Source: Saussurea involucrata (Eukaryota > Streptophyta > Magnoliopsida > Asterales > Asteraceae). Taken from it: DNA of 64,000 nt. A model generated the notes under the pieces. The model worked only from the letters and a program-made list of their open reading frames with translations. It ran no database searches and was not told the DNA's origin. The position numbers and the translations under genes are program-made. The DNA lies in contig CM066312.1 in NCBI GenBank assembly GCA_033807775.1, forward strand, positions 27,191,696 through 27,255,695. The letters are read 5' to 3'. Shown in pieces: positions 46,476 through 57,560 of this stretch (positions within the stretch are counted from its first letter, which is position 1; every line of letters begins with the position of its first letter).

Positions 46476-48110
46476 AAGATCAAGATTATTACAAGAATAA
46501 ATACAAGTACAACTACAGAGAAAGAAGCTATGTTGCTGAGATGGAGAACTGGATCTCTGATTCATCTTCTGATGATGAACCAGAGCAAGCCATTGTTGCT
46601 GTGGATGATGGAAGTTTGGAAGTTGATTGGATGACCGGAGGAAGAATAGAAAAGTCTGAAGAAGAAGATGTGGCTCATGCATTTGCCCTGACCGTAACAG
46701 AGCCAGACAACAGAGCGCTGGAGACAACCAGACCCAGTGCCAAGAAACCCCATGTGCAGATCTGGTATTTAGATTCAGGATGCTCAAGGCACATGACGGG
46801 GAATAAGGAGCTGCTTACTTCTTTCAAGAACAAAAATGGAAGTGCAGTAACCTTTGGAGGAGATAACGGCTGACAGATTAGAGGATACGGTACATAAGTC
46901 AATGGTGGTGTTTCAGTTTCTGAGGTTGCTTATGTTGAAGGATTAAACCATAATCTGCTTAGCATAAGTCAACTCTGTGATCATGGGTTCGATGTCAATT
47001 TTAGGAAGAAGTACTGTTCTCTGTTACTTTCCGAGTCTGGTCCAGAACTCTTATGAGCCGACAGAAAAGGCAATCTTTATAAAATGAATTTCAATCCTAA
47101 CCAAAACTCTACAACAGAGAAGCTCTGTTTGGTGTCTTTAAAAAATGAAGATGCCTGGCTTTGGCATAAAAGATTTGCCCATTTGAACTTTTCAAATCTT
47201 GACAAGCTCGTGAAATTAAATCTAGTAAAAGGACTTCCTCCACTAAAATTTGACAAAGACCATCTCTATTATGCCTGTGAATTGGGAAAGATGAAAAGAT
47301 CTTCACACAGAACTAAGAGTGATCATAGTTGTCCCAGACCTTTGCATATGCTTCATATGGATCTCTGTGGTCCTATTTCTGTGCAAAGTCTGTCAGGCAA
47401 GAAGTATATTCTAGTACTTATTGATGAATTTTCTAGATACAATTGGATTGAGTTCATCAGAGTAAAATCTGATGTCCCAAAAATTCTAATAAGTCTGTTG
47501 AGAAGGATACAGGTTCTGTTAGGATTAAAAGTACAAAAGTTGAGAAGTGACAATGGGACAGAATTCAAGAATACAAGAATAGATGCCTATCTTTCAGAAG
47601 AAGGAATCTCCCAGAACTTCTCAGCTGCCAGAACTCCACAACAGAATGGTGTAGTGGAAAGGAAGAACAGAAATCTGGTAGAAGCCGCCAGAACCATGTT
47701 GGCCGACTCTGTCCTTCCCATCAACTTCTGGGCAGAGGCAGTCTCAACAACATGTTTCACCCAAAACAGAGCTGTCATTGTAAAAAGATTTAAAAAGACT
47801 CCCTATGAACTCATCAACAACAGAAGGCCAAACGTAAAATTCTTTCACGTTTTTGGCTGCAAGTGCTATATATTGAACGACAGAGAGTAGCTAGGTAAAT
47901 TCGACAAAAAGGCGGACGAAGGAATCTTTATTGGTTATTCCTTAACCTCTAAGGCCTACAGAGTCTACAACACCAGAACTCGTGTCATTCAAGAGAGCGT
48001 TAACGTGTCCTTTGATGACAGTACATCAAGTGCCTCTGATCGCAAATCAACAGAGGGGCACAGACAGAACAGAAGAAGCCAAGTTCTTCAAAGACAAGGG
48101 AAGAAGACAT
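46418..48110 (+). pseudogene. pol: Zinc knuckle, protease and integrase of copia element 2, with stops
   Basis: One frame carries the knuckle, the protease signature (YLDSGCSRHMTG near 46780), the pre-integrase HxxxxH motif (WHKRFAHLN) and the integrase catalytic residues (MDLCGPI, RSDNGTEF, NGVVERKNR). TGA at about 46871, TAA at about 46894, TGA at about 47055 and TAG at 47888 interrupt it. In the zinc-binding motif the first cysteine is replaced (YYACELGK). After the integrase C-terminus the frame is lost near 48100. Integrase inserts the cDNA into the host genome; this copy is inactive. Confidence 0.88.
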
Positions 48111-48117
48111 CAATCTT

Positions 48118-50175
48118 GTGTTCGATGATTTCTTCGATGATGATATCTCCTCTGTCAACATCAACAGAGGCGATCAAGCTCAAAATTCAACAGAACAGAA
48201 TCTGACAGGTACAACTCTTACTGGTCCCTCCAATACTTCACCATCTACTTCTCTGTCTACAGGTGTAATTCAGAGAAATGAGGAACCACAATCTAATATA
48301 AGAGAACCTGAAAATGAGCCATCATCACCTTTGCTGACCAATGTTGGGAGAGATTCCCTATTCAAAAGCTCACCTTCACAGAGCCCTGTTGGCAATTCAC
48401 AGAGCAATGCGGCCACTCTCCAGAGTTGTGTGCCACAGAGCCCTGGTGCCAACCCACAGAGCTCTGATGCTGAAGTTCACCTTTTCCCTTCAGAAGCACG
48501 AACCCCTCCTATTGTCCATGCTCCAATGACAAGATGGACAAAGGATCATCCCCATCATCAAATTATTGGTGCTGCTGAAGATGGTGTGAAGACAAGATCG
48601 GCCACAATCAATGAAGCTTTCTTCGTAAACTTTTTAAGCATGATTGAGCCAAAGAAAATTTCTGAAGCCCTTGAAGACCCAAACTGGATCGAAGCTATGC
48701 AAGAAGAGCTTATGGAATTCGAAAGAAACAAAGTTTGGTCCTTGGTTCCACTCCCAAAAGGCAAAGCGGCCATTGGAACCAAGTGGGTGTTTAGAAACAA
48801 AAAGGATGAAGATGGGATTATCATCAGAAACAAGGCCCGTCTGGTTGCAAAGGGATACAGACAGGAAGAAGGCATTGATTATGACGAAACCTTTGCACCT
48901 GTGGCTAGGCTAGAAGCCATCAGAATCTTCCTAGCCTATGCTGCTCATAAGGGTTTTAAGGTCTACCAAATGGATGTCAAGTCTGCCTTTCTGAATGGCA
49001 AACTGCAAGAAGAAGTTTATGTCCAGCAACCACCTGGTTTTGAATGTTCTGAGTTTCCAGACCACGTTTACAAGTTAGACAAAGCTCTGTACGGCCTTAA
49101 GCAAGCTCCCAGAGCCTGGTATGAAACTCTGTCCAAATTTCTGTTGGTCAATCACTTCGAGAAAGGTACTGTCGATAAAACTCTATTCTTTAGAAGGTAT
49201 TGGAATGATATACTTCTGGTACAAATATATGTTGATGACATTATTTTTGGGTCCACACAACAAGAGTACTGTGATACATTTGAGGATTTGATGAAAAGCA
49301 AATTCAAAATGAGCATGATGGGAGAACTTTCTTTCTTCCTTGGTTTACATGTTAAACAATCTGACAGAGGGAGTTTCATAAGTCAGTCCAAGTACATCTC
49401 TGATATGTTGAAAAAATATAAGCTCAATGATTCAAAACCAATGAAAACTCCTATTGCCACTGGAGTTAAGCTTGACTCTCATCTTAATGGTGAACCAACA
49501 GATGTCAAGTACTACAGAGGCATGATAGGGTCACTTCTGTACTTAACTGCCAGCAGACCTGATATAATGTTTGCAACCTGTCTCTGTGCTAGATTTCAAG
49601 CAAATCCTACAGAAACTCATTTAACAGATGTCAAGCGTATCTTTAAATATCTGAAAGGGACTCAATTTTTAGGTCTCTGGTATCCTCTTAATTCTGGTTT
49701 CGAGCTTGTAGCATATACAGATTCAGACTATGGAGGATGCAAGAATGACAGAAAGAGTACTTCTGGTAGCTGCCAACTGCTGGGAGAAAAGTTGGTGAGT
49801 TGGACATCCAAGAAACATAATTGCGTATCAACTTCTACAGCAGAAGCAGAGTATGTTGCTGCTGCTAGTTGTTGCTCTCAAGTGATATGGATGAAAACCC
49901 AGCTCAAAGACTATGGCCTAGAATATGGAAAAATTCCAATTCTGTGCGACTCCAAGAGTGCCATTGCCATAACAGGCAATCCAGTTCAACACTCGAAAAC
50001 TAAGCACATCGACATAAGGTACCACTTCATAAAGGATCATGTTGAAAAAGGGACTATTGAAATGTATTTTGTTTCAACTGACTTCCAGCTTCCTGACTTG
50101 TTTACAAAAGCCCTTGATGAAAGGAGATTTAACTTCTTAATCAGCAAACTAGGTATGCTGAACATATCCTCCTAA
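48118..50175 (+). CDS. pol: Reverse transcriptase and RNase H of copia element 2 (685-codon ORF)
   Basis: The longest ORF in the window. A Ser/Pro/Gln-rich linker is followed by the copia RT (RVTT2) domain with ARLVAKGYRQEEGIDY, YQMDVKSAFLNGKLQEEVYV, LYGLKQAPRAWYE and YVDDIIFGS (about 49225-49255). Next is RNase H with AYTDSDYGGC, KSTSGSC, STAEAEYVAAA, LCDSKSAI and HIDIRYHFIKDH. The first codons (MFDDFFDDD) are part of the polyprotein, not a true start. All catalytic aspartates I can check are present, so this domain pair could be active if translated, but a frameshift and stops upstream prevent normal polyprotein synthesis. Confidence 0.92.
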   Translation: MFDDFFDDDISSVNINRGDQAQNSTEQNLTGTTLTGPSNTSPSTSLSTGVIQRNEEPQSNIREPENEPSSPLLTNVGRDSLFKSSPSQSPVGNSQSNAATLQSCVPQSPGANPQSSDAEVHLFPSEARTPPIVHAPMTRWTKDHPHHQIIGAAEDGVKTRSATINEAFFVNFLSMIEPKKISEALEDPNWIEAMQEELMEFERNKVWSLVPLPKGKAAIGTKWVFRNKKDEDGIIIRNKARLVAKGYRQEEGIDYDETFAPVARLEAIRIFLAYAAHKGFKVYQMDVKSAFLNGKLQEEVYVQQPPGFECSEFPDHVYKLDKALYGLKQAPRAWYETLSKFLLVNHFEKGTVDKTLFFRRYWNDILLVQIYVDDIIFGSTQQEYCDTFEDLMKSKFKMSMMGELSFFLGLHVKQSDRGSFISQSKYISDMLKKYKLNDSKPMKTPIATGVKLDSHLNGEPTDVKYYRGMIGSLLYLTASRPDIMFATCLCARFQANPTETHLTDVKRIFKYLKGTQFLGLWYPLNSGFELVAYTDSDYGGCKNDRKSTSGSCQLLGEKLVSWTSKKHNCVSTSTAEAEYVAAASCCSQVIWMKTQLKDYGLEYGKIPILCDSKSAIAITGNPVQHSKTKHIDIRYHFIKDHVEKGTIEMYFVSTDFQLPDLFTKALDERRFNFLISKLGMLNISS

Positions 50176-51109
50176 CTCTGTTCAAACTCAACAGAGCCTC
50201 TGATGTTCCAACAGAGCTCTGTCAAAAAGTTAGGAAAGATAGTTCAACAGAGTCTCTGTCTTTCACCAGAACTCTGTCAAGCATATTTTTTAACAAGCTT
50301 AGTGAATCTGTTTGTATATACCTTTTCTTGTAAAAAAAATTCTTTTTGTAAAAAGCTTCTCTTTCGCTCATATTTCAAGGGGGAGCTTATAAAGTTTTGC
50401 GCATGGTTTTAGGGGGAGCGAGTCAATTTTTTTTAAAAATCAAAATGACTTCGCTTTCTGTTCTGAAAAGAAAAATCTTTTTGAAGAAAGAGGGAAAACC
50501 TGTTCTGATGAAAATCCTTTGATAACGTCAAGAACCTACTAGAACTCTGATATTTCACCAGAGCCTCTGTTGCTTTTCACCAGAACTCGGTGAAATTTCT
50601 AAAGTCAGTTTTGTTCTTGTTCTTTGGCCATTTCCTCACCAGATACAGAATTTTAAATGATTTTGGGTAAAGGTGAAACACCAAAGGAGTACTTGAAAAG
50701 AAAGAAAAAGGGTCACTCGTTAGAGGCAAAACTTGCAAGGCTCCAACAGAGCTCTGTCGGTTTATGCCACGTCATCAGAAGTCACGTCATCAGAGGTGCG
50801 GGTTATTTCTAAGCGTCAACCACTTGTCACCCACACATCTCAAACCGCGACGGTTTACTTGCACAAAAGTGGTCAGAACAAATCCACGTGGAACTCTCTA
50901 ATTGAAAGCTAAACCACTAGCTGTCCCCACGATACACAATTCAGGCCACTCCACCTTCTGACATTCGAGTGCCTACACCTAGCCACAAGTTCTGACTATA
51001 AATATCCATAACCTTGATCCATTTCATTTCTAAACCTCCTAAACCTTTCACCTTTCCCTCTTTTATTCAAATCCTCGGTGTTCTTCAAGAAAACCCCAAA
51101 CCTGCAACA
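50176..51109 (+). other. Spacer between pol and env-like gene, element 2 (polypurine motifs, candidate promoter)
   Basis: It contains AAGGGGGAGC at about 50379 and AGGGGGAGCG at about 50411. Several ACAGAGCTCTGT or CAGAACTCTGTC palindromes follow, then two CACGTCAT boxes (50768-50775, 50783-50790), a CACGTG G-box (50885-50890) and TATAAATA (50997-51004). A CT-rich leader of about 100 bp precedes the ATG at 51110. Confidence 0.65.
50997..51004 (+). promoter_or_regulatory. TATA box of candidate internal promoter, element 2
   Basis: TATAAATA lies 113 bp before the env-like ATG. A start about 30 bp downstream would leave a pyrimidine-rich leader of about 80 nt. The LTR promoter of the same element uses the same octamer (44735). 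Promoter function is inferred, not shown. Confidence 0.5.
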
Positions 51110-53845
51110 ATGGCGGAACCCCAAAACTCTGCTGATTCTAGCCGAATAGAACCCACTGATGATATGATTGTTCTTCCATACGACTTTGCTGACAACAACT
51201 ACAGATTCGATCCCACTCCAGGACTCTATCTACCCCTGTATCATGTCTTCATTGAGTTCTTTAGAAACTCTGATATCTTTAGAGCCCAAACAGAATTCGA
51301 TGACCATCTTCATGCGATCTATATCCAACAATGGTGGACCTCATGCCAATATATCGAAGAACAAGACGGGATAGTTGGGAGCGTCAACGCAAATAATGGA
51401 GGAGCGGGAACAATCCGCATTAGAGAAAGTACCTTAAGAAGAATCTTCAGAATGAAAACCAAGAGACAGCTAGGAATAGACGCCTATGAGAAACCACCAA
51501 AAACAGCTGTCCTTCTTGATTTCATGAAGTTTTTGGGCTACAACAAGGATCTGAATAGAATAGGAGAGTTCAAGCGACAGAATCTACCCACTATGTGGAA
51601 TTTCATGTTCTCCACCTTAAACAGAACCCTTACCAGCAAATCTGGTAGTCAAGACCAAGCCACAACGGAAATCCTACAAATCATGTATGGATTGTTCTTC
51701 AATCGAAACTTTGACTACGCCAGCATTCTCTACAACGATCTTCTCACAGCTGTTAACACAAAAACCTCATCCATCGCAAGAGGAGGAGTCGTTGGATCCC
51801 ACAAGTTCTTGAAAATGATCAAGTTTCCACGCTTCATCAGTCTGGTGATCAGAAGAGCCTTCGACAAACTGGAACTAACTCATCAGGGTCGCTCCACACC
51901 TGTTTGGACGATGTCCAAATTCCTCCCCACTACTTCAGGCGAATACCCCTTCATAAGAAGAATTCCTGGTACAATGCTTGCCCTTATCGCCCCTGACCAT
52001 ATCTCTATCCAGAACTATCAGAGTGCTACTCAACCTCAAGAACCTGAGGTGAGAACCCCAACATACTTAGGATCTGAGCCTTACTTCGAGAGCTTGAGTG
52101 AGGAGATAGGAGAGGAAGTTAACAGACTAGAGGCAAGAGCACCCGCAGTGGGGTCTTCCTCTAGAAGGGAGGAAGTAGAGGACAAAGCATCTCCTAGAGA
52201 GGCTATCCATGAGGAAGTACAGGAAACACCAGAGGTAGAAACAATCTCTTCTGATAGTGGTGAGCGAGAGGAAAACATCAGAGAAAATCCTGAGAGTTCT
52301 ACAACCATAGGAGCCGAGGAAAATGTGAGAATAGAAAAAGATGCTCAACATAGCACATCTGAGGGTATCCTTAACCAAAATCCCAGTGCTTCCACACAAT
52401 CTAATCCTGGTGATCAAGACCAAAGGATTATTGAAACAGAGGTGCACACCTCGAACCCTAACCAGCCTATACCATCAGAGGCAACTCTTCATGCCTCTGA
52501 TACGCACAAAGCCGGGGAAGCTATCGTTGGTAGTGATGTTCATTCGCCCCAAAACATCAATAGGTCACCTCCACACGATGATGCCTCTGTGGCTCATATA
52601 GACAGGTCACAAAATAGACCAAAGATCTTTGTAATCTCACGTAGCATCTGTCCGACTCAGGGACAATGGGAGACCATAGAAGAACAAGGGAAGACATTGC
52701 TTGATCCAAATGCTTCTCATCACACCAGATTTCCTTCTTGAGAACCTGAGCTGGAAGAGGAAACTTTGGTCAGAACACCTGTAGTTGTTTCCCCTCAAAG
52801 GGAACATCAAGGATCAGGTGGAGGTCCTCCAAGAGCCAACATCAACACAACTCTTGACGGAGGCGCCTCTGAACTCGAGGCAGAATTGGATCCATGTGTT
52901 GGAACCAAGGACACCCCCGTTGACACTGTCACAAGAGCAGAGTTCGAAAGCTTCTGTGACAGTATCAACAACTCCTTGAATGAGTATAAACTTATCAATG
53001 AACAAAAGGAGGAGCTGATCCGCAAGGAAAATGCTTATCTCAAGGAAGAACTGCTGAACATCTCGAACAAACATGCTGAGATAACTCAAAAATATGCCGA
53101 AGCTGAAGTACTCAGAACAGAGTCTGAACGGGTCAGAGGAGAAGAAATTGCAAAACTGACAACAGAGATAGTCGAGCTAAGAACAGTCAGAACAGAGGAA
53201 ACTACAAAGACTTCGACAGCTCTTGCAGAGCTAAAGAGACTCATAACAAAGAATCACACAGCGCAGATGAATAGAACCCTTCCCATTCCCACAATTATTC
53301 TTTTGGAATCTAACGTCAGAACCTTGACAAAGATAATTACCAACTCTGTTAAGGAATCCATAAAAGAAGCAACCACCTCATCTGCTACTCCACTTAACAT
53401 CTCCAGCCCTAACCCAAATGACCTACCCATGACAGTTGGTCAAATGGGAGACTTCATAAAATCAATTCTTAGCCGAATGATGACGATCTCATCAAAATTT
53501 GTAATGAAAGCTAAGGCGACAGAATAACATGTGAAAGCGTCTCTTGATACTCACAAGGTCAACTTTGAGGCTCAAGTAGATGAGATCAGAGGTGCTGCAA
53601 TAGAGGTAGAAGATTTAATGACAAAGGCAGCCTCAAACTTTACTAACATTATTTTATAGGCTACCTCTACATCGAAAAGACCTGCGGAAGAAGAACCTAC
53701 AGATGAACCTTCAAGCAAGAGACACAAAGATGATCTGAGATTTGTTGTTCCGCCCTCACCAAAAGCTCGAATTGACGATTCTGGCGATGATGATGATTTC
53801 GAAGATGCTCAAGAAGGTCAATCAGACGATCAATTGGGTGAGTCC

Positions 53846-55393
53846 TGTAACAACCCAGATCCCATAACATACATCATATAACATAACATGCATACATATC
53901 ATTGATTTACAACAAAAGTTACATAACAAACCAAGTACAGTCTCATTAGTCTTGAAACTACAAAATATATAAAAGCTTCTTAAACATCATCGATCAACGG
54001 AGGCAGCCTACACCTTATTCTTTCCTTTGCCGCTATCAATTCCTCGACCTGGAAAACATATTTTTGAAAACAAAATGAGGGTTAGACCAAACGGGTCTAG
54101 TGAGTTAATCCCGGTCCTTTCCAAAATCATTATAAAACCTTTTATGTAAATCCTTTATATCAAAATAGTTTAGATAAACCTTTGGTAATCCTTTCGTAAA
54201 ATATAAACATACCACACGTATTTAAATACCAATCCAGACTCGTGCATCGTGTACATCTCATCCACCTTATTCCTCCACAAATGGCCATATTAGTTGGTAG
54301 CAAGCCAACTAATAAATCAACAACCGGTCCGCACACCGGAACCCGGCTACCCGTCGGTCCGCACACCGGAACCCGACTACTCACCGGTCCGCACATCGGA
54401 ACCCGGCAACAAGTGCACTCGTGTAGTGCAAAGCTTATATAAATACAATATATATCTCATTACATCATATTGTCATTTATATACACATAATCATATTCCT
54501 ACCACATAATTATCTCATATATATTTACACATATATATATGTATCCCAGTTCAAAAACGTTTTAAAGCAAAACTCACCACGATCGCTTATCCATAAACAC
54601 TTCCAAGTTTTTCTCCAAAAGATTCAGTCTTTCAATCCAAATCCACAGAATCTGTAACAGATTAAATACAAATATCGCCTTACTAGTCAAACACATAAAG
54701 CCTACTAAAATCTTATCCTCAACAGTTCTCCCTTCAGCGACTTATCACGGGGGTTCCGCTACCCGGATAGCGAATGGGGTCAAGGGGCAACGCCCTTGCG
54801 GGACTACACAGTACCCAAAAATACAATCAGAAACTATATCCAGACACTACCCAAAACTATTTGAACTCCACACAGTACCGGGACTCCACAGTACCGGGAC
54901 TCCACAGAGTACCGGGACTCTGAGTACCGGGATTCCATAGTCCCGGGATTCCCTAGTACCGGGACTTCTCGGTACCGGGACTCCATAGTACCGGTACTTC
55001 GCACTACCGGTACTCCACACTACCGGTACTCCGCACTACCGGTACTCCACACTACCGGTACTCTCAAGAACATAGTCGGTTCCATTTTACCCAGATCCAA
55101 ATTAAACCTATACAACTACAATTTAAACATTCTAATCCGATAGAAGTCTAATACTACTGATTATAAACATAAAACATAAAGGACTTACCTCAAACACACA
55201 CTCACACACTGATATTTCTGCTGAATGAAATATCTGAGATCCTAAAGGGATAATATCAAATCCCATTTTACCATTTAAACCTTGCACTATTCACTAATAG
55301 CTAAAACACCCCTAAACTTATAATTTAACCCAAACTCACCCTAAATTAAAATACTACCATTTAATTAAACCAATAACATACCCGGTTATTACA
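53846..55393 (-). mobile_element. Solo LTR in env-like ORF of element 2
   Basis: 1,548 bp from TGTAACAACCCAG to CCCGGTTATTACA, with no internal region. The reverse strand reads ACTCACTAGACCC..GGTCTAACCCTC, matching the LTR split by the CACTA element. A 30-bp unit (CGGTCCGCACACCGGAACCC) occurs three times at 54325-54414. An array of ACCGGGACTCC/ACCGGTACTCC units fills about 54875-55065. No 5-bp target duplication is evident (GTCC left, AAAGG right), so edges may be altered. Confidence 0.75.
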
Positions 55394-55545
55394 AAAGGGG
55401 TAGAGAAGGAAAAGGAGAAGGAGAAGGAAAAGGAGAAGGAAAAGGAGAAGGAGAAGGAAAAAGAGAAGGAAAAGGAGAAGGAGAAAGAAAAGGAGAAAGA
55501 GGCAGAGAAAGAGAAAGAGGTTGAAGAAGAGAAAGAAGCCAAGGG
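55394..55545 (+). repeat. EK-rich coding simple repeat
   Basis: GAGAAGGAAAAG-type purine repeats encode about 20 alternating Glu-Lys pairs in the env-like frame, starting VEKEKEKEK. It likely forms a charged helix or grew by slippage after the LTR inserted next to it. Confidence 0.85.
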
Positions 55546-56800
55546 TAAAGGGAAAATCACAGAAGAAACTGAGGCAGAGGCTACAGAAGGAGAAAAGGGG
55601 ATAACAGAGGAAATCATGACAGAGATGACTGAAGTGGCATTTGACTACATGTTCAAGAACAGAATCATCAAACCAACAGAAGAGTCAACACAAGAACCAC
55701 CAGAGATCATCTGCCTAGATACCCCTCCTACTTCTCCAAGAAACGAACCAGAGAGGACAAACCCATCCTCTGCTTAAGGACAAACAAGTAGAGCCCAACC
55801 TCAAGCTACTCAAAAATCTGCTCACATCGACACTCTTATGGCAGAAACCCATGATGACCCAAACCCAATGGTACCAGAAACCTCTACCCTTCATACCAAA
55901 AAACCTGCCTTAGAAACGGTATTTGCATTTCTATATGCTGACAGAGACATCATCCCTGTAAATGCCATACCCATTAACCCATACCTTAACCCAATCAGAA
56001 TAAACACCATTTCTGATGCAAGGCGAAAGTTCATCCAAACCAAGTCAAATCAGAACAGAGCCATCAATATAAACTTCGGTATCCGCAGAATTCTGGACAT
56101 CAAGCAAAAGAAGTTTCAATATGACAGAGTCATATACCATGAGTATACCGTCGAATCAACAGAAGGCAGAAATGAAATCTTCAATGACAATGATCTCGTC
56201 CTTCTGAACCCATACGACCTGATCTTACTTCACGCATACTGCTTGAACTTCTCAGAAAGATACACGCCGGCCAGAACTGCGCTACCAGAAGTCAGATTCG
56301 ATATGCAAGAGCACATCAATCTAAGAATACAGATTGATTATCAGCTAGGTATAGAGTTTGAAGTGGAGAAACTAGCGATTGCACCACAAAATGAAAACCT
56401 TGAGGGTTATGGCCATCACAGAACTGGAACCGTAGTAGAAGATCCTCCAGTCTTTGTCTGCCGACAGAAGGGCATAAAGAAGGCCACAAGAGCAGCTGAA
56501 GCCCACAAGTAATCGAGTGAGTCGCTAGTAAACCTCAAGAACATAATCCAAAATCTCCCAAGAAGCAAGTGTCCAGAAGAACAACAGAAACTCTTCATCG
56601 ACCAGATTGATCTGATGCTGGACTTCCGTACTCTAATCAGAAGATTCGACAGAATTCTTAGGGGAGATAAATATGCATAAATGTACTACTTCTTACCATG
56701 CACTGTAATATCTTTGAAGAATAGTACAAAGGCTAACAGAGGTACATATTCTCTGTTCTTTTTGTTTACATCTCTGTTTCAACTTTTTTATTTTCAATAC

Positions 56801-56812
56801 TTAGGGGGAGAT
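56801..56812 (+). promoter_or_regulatory. Polypurine tract, copia element 2
   Basis: TTAGGGGGAGAT directly abuts the 3' LTR. Confidence 0.85.
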
Positions 56813-57536
56813 TGTTAGCCCCAAGTATCTGTAATGTAAAAGTATTGAAAATATTATCAAGTCAGAAGACCATCAGAGATGCAGTAGAAGACTTAGAAGA
56901 AAAAGCTTCAAGAAGATCAATAGAACTCAACAGAGTTCTGGTGAAACTAACAGAGCTCAACAGAGCTCTGTCAGAAGAGCAACAGAAGAACTGTTCACAA
57001 TCGAAGACCAACAGAGCTCTGGTCTATGAGCTCTGTTGTAGTGAAGACCTCTGTGATGCCTAAGTCTCGTAAGAAATCCCAAGCGTTAGACAAGTGTCCA
57101 TACATTCCACGTATGCCCTAAAATTAGGAGACACACTTTCCACGTGTCATTCTAGGGTACGATAGTACACTGTCTTTACTTTATCAGGGCTATAAATAGA
57201 GAGGTAGTGGAACAAACAATTGTAAGCTTTGGGAAGAATAGTTTTCCACAATTGTTTAAGCACATACTGCATCAATCCCGAGCACTACCTCCGTACGATA
57301 TTGTTCCCTGTGAGATTTCAGGATACACCATTGATCTTGTTCTTGGTGTTATCCATTATCAATATACGAGCAGCGTTTCTTATTTGATCTTGTTATCTTT
57401 ATCCTGTTCTATAATTGATTCTCACCATTACAATATCATTTACACAATCACTCACCTTAATGGCTTTATATTTAAATGCTTCCGCTGTGTATATTACTAC
57501 CATTAATGTGATACAACGTGAATCTGGGAACCTACA
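56813..57536 (+). repeat. 3' LTR of copia element 2
   Basis: 724 bp, TGTTAGCCCCAAG..GGGAACCTACA. It contains several ACAGAGCTCTGT palindromes (for example near 56955 and 57010) and a TATAAATA box near 57190. It is the unrecombined family-2 LTR. Confidence 0.92.
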
Positions 57537-57560
57537 AGCTACAAGCACACATCTAAGGGC

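Larger units (their letters stand above)
51110..56512 (+). pseudogene. Env-like ORF of copia element 2, with stops and an LTR insertion
   Basis: ATG 51110 opens a frame to TGA at about 52739 and, in the same frame, to TAA at about 53525. The N-terminal domain (to about 52040) contains IYIQQWWTSCQYIEE, LGYNKDLNRIG and NLPTMWNFMFSTLNRTL. An acidic Ser/Glu-rich region follows, then a coiled coil (about 52925-53250). After 53845 an LTR intervenes. From 55394 an EK-rich tract leads on, broken near 55778, to a second domain at 55838-56512 (NPYDLILLHAYCLNF). Sirevirus genomes carry an env-like gene at this position. I see no signal peptide or membrane anchor, so an envelope role is unsupported here. 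Confidence 0.8.
44153..57536 (+). mobile_element. Copia element 2 (Sirevirus-like) with chimeric 5' LTR
   Basis: The internal region runs from PBS at 45083 to PPT at about 56801, and the 3' LTR is 56813-57536. The 5' LTR (44153-45080) is family-1 sequence up to about 44440 and family-2 sequence after that. From 44441 it is nearly identical to 56896-57536, so the element is younger than element 1. Gag, protease, integrase, RT and RNase H are present with few lesions, and an env-like gene follows, interrupted by an LTR at 53846-55393. No target duplication is recognisable, as expected if the left edge was made by recombination. Confidence 0.88.

Noticed and set aside
48118..50175. Reverse transcriptase from an integrated plant pararetrovirus
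   Set aside because: Integrase precedes RT, LTRs and a tRNA primer site are present, and the motifs are copia type.
51110..52740. True envelope glycoprotein in copia element 2
   Set aside because: No signal peptide, membrane segment or cysteine pattern is seen; 'env-like' is used only for position and length.
53841..55398. A 5-bp target duplication for the LTR in element 2
   Set aside because: Flanks read AGTCC and AAAGG; no match even allowing a one-base shift, so I do not claim one.
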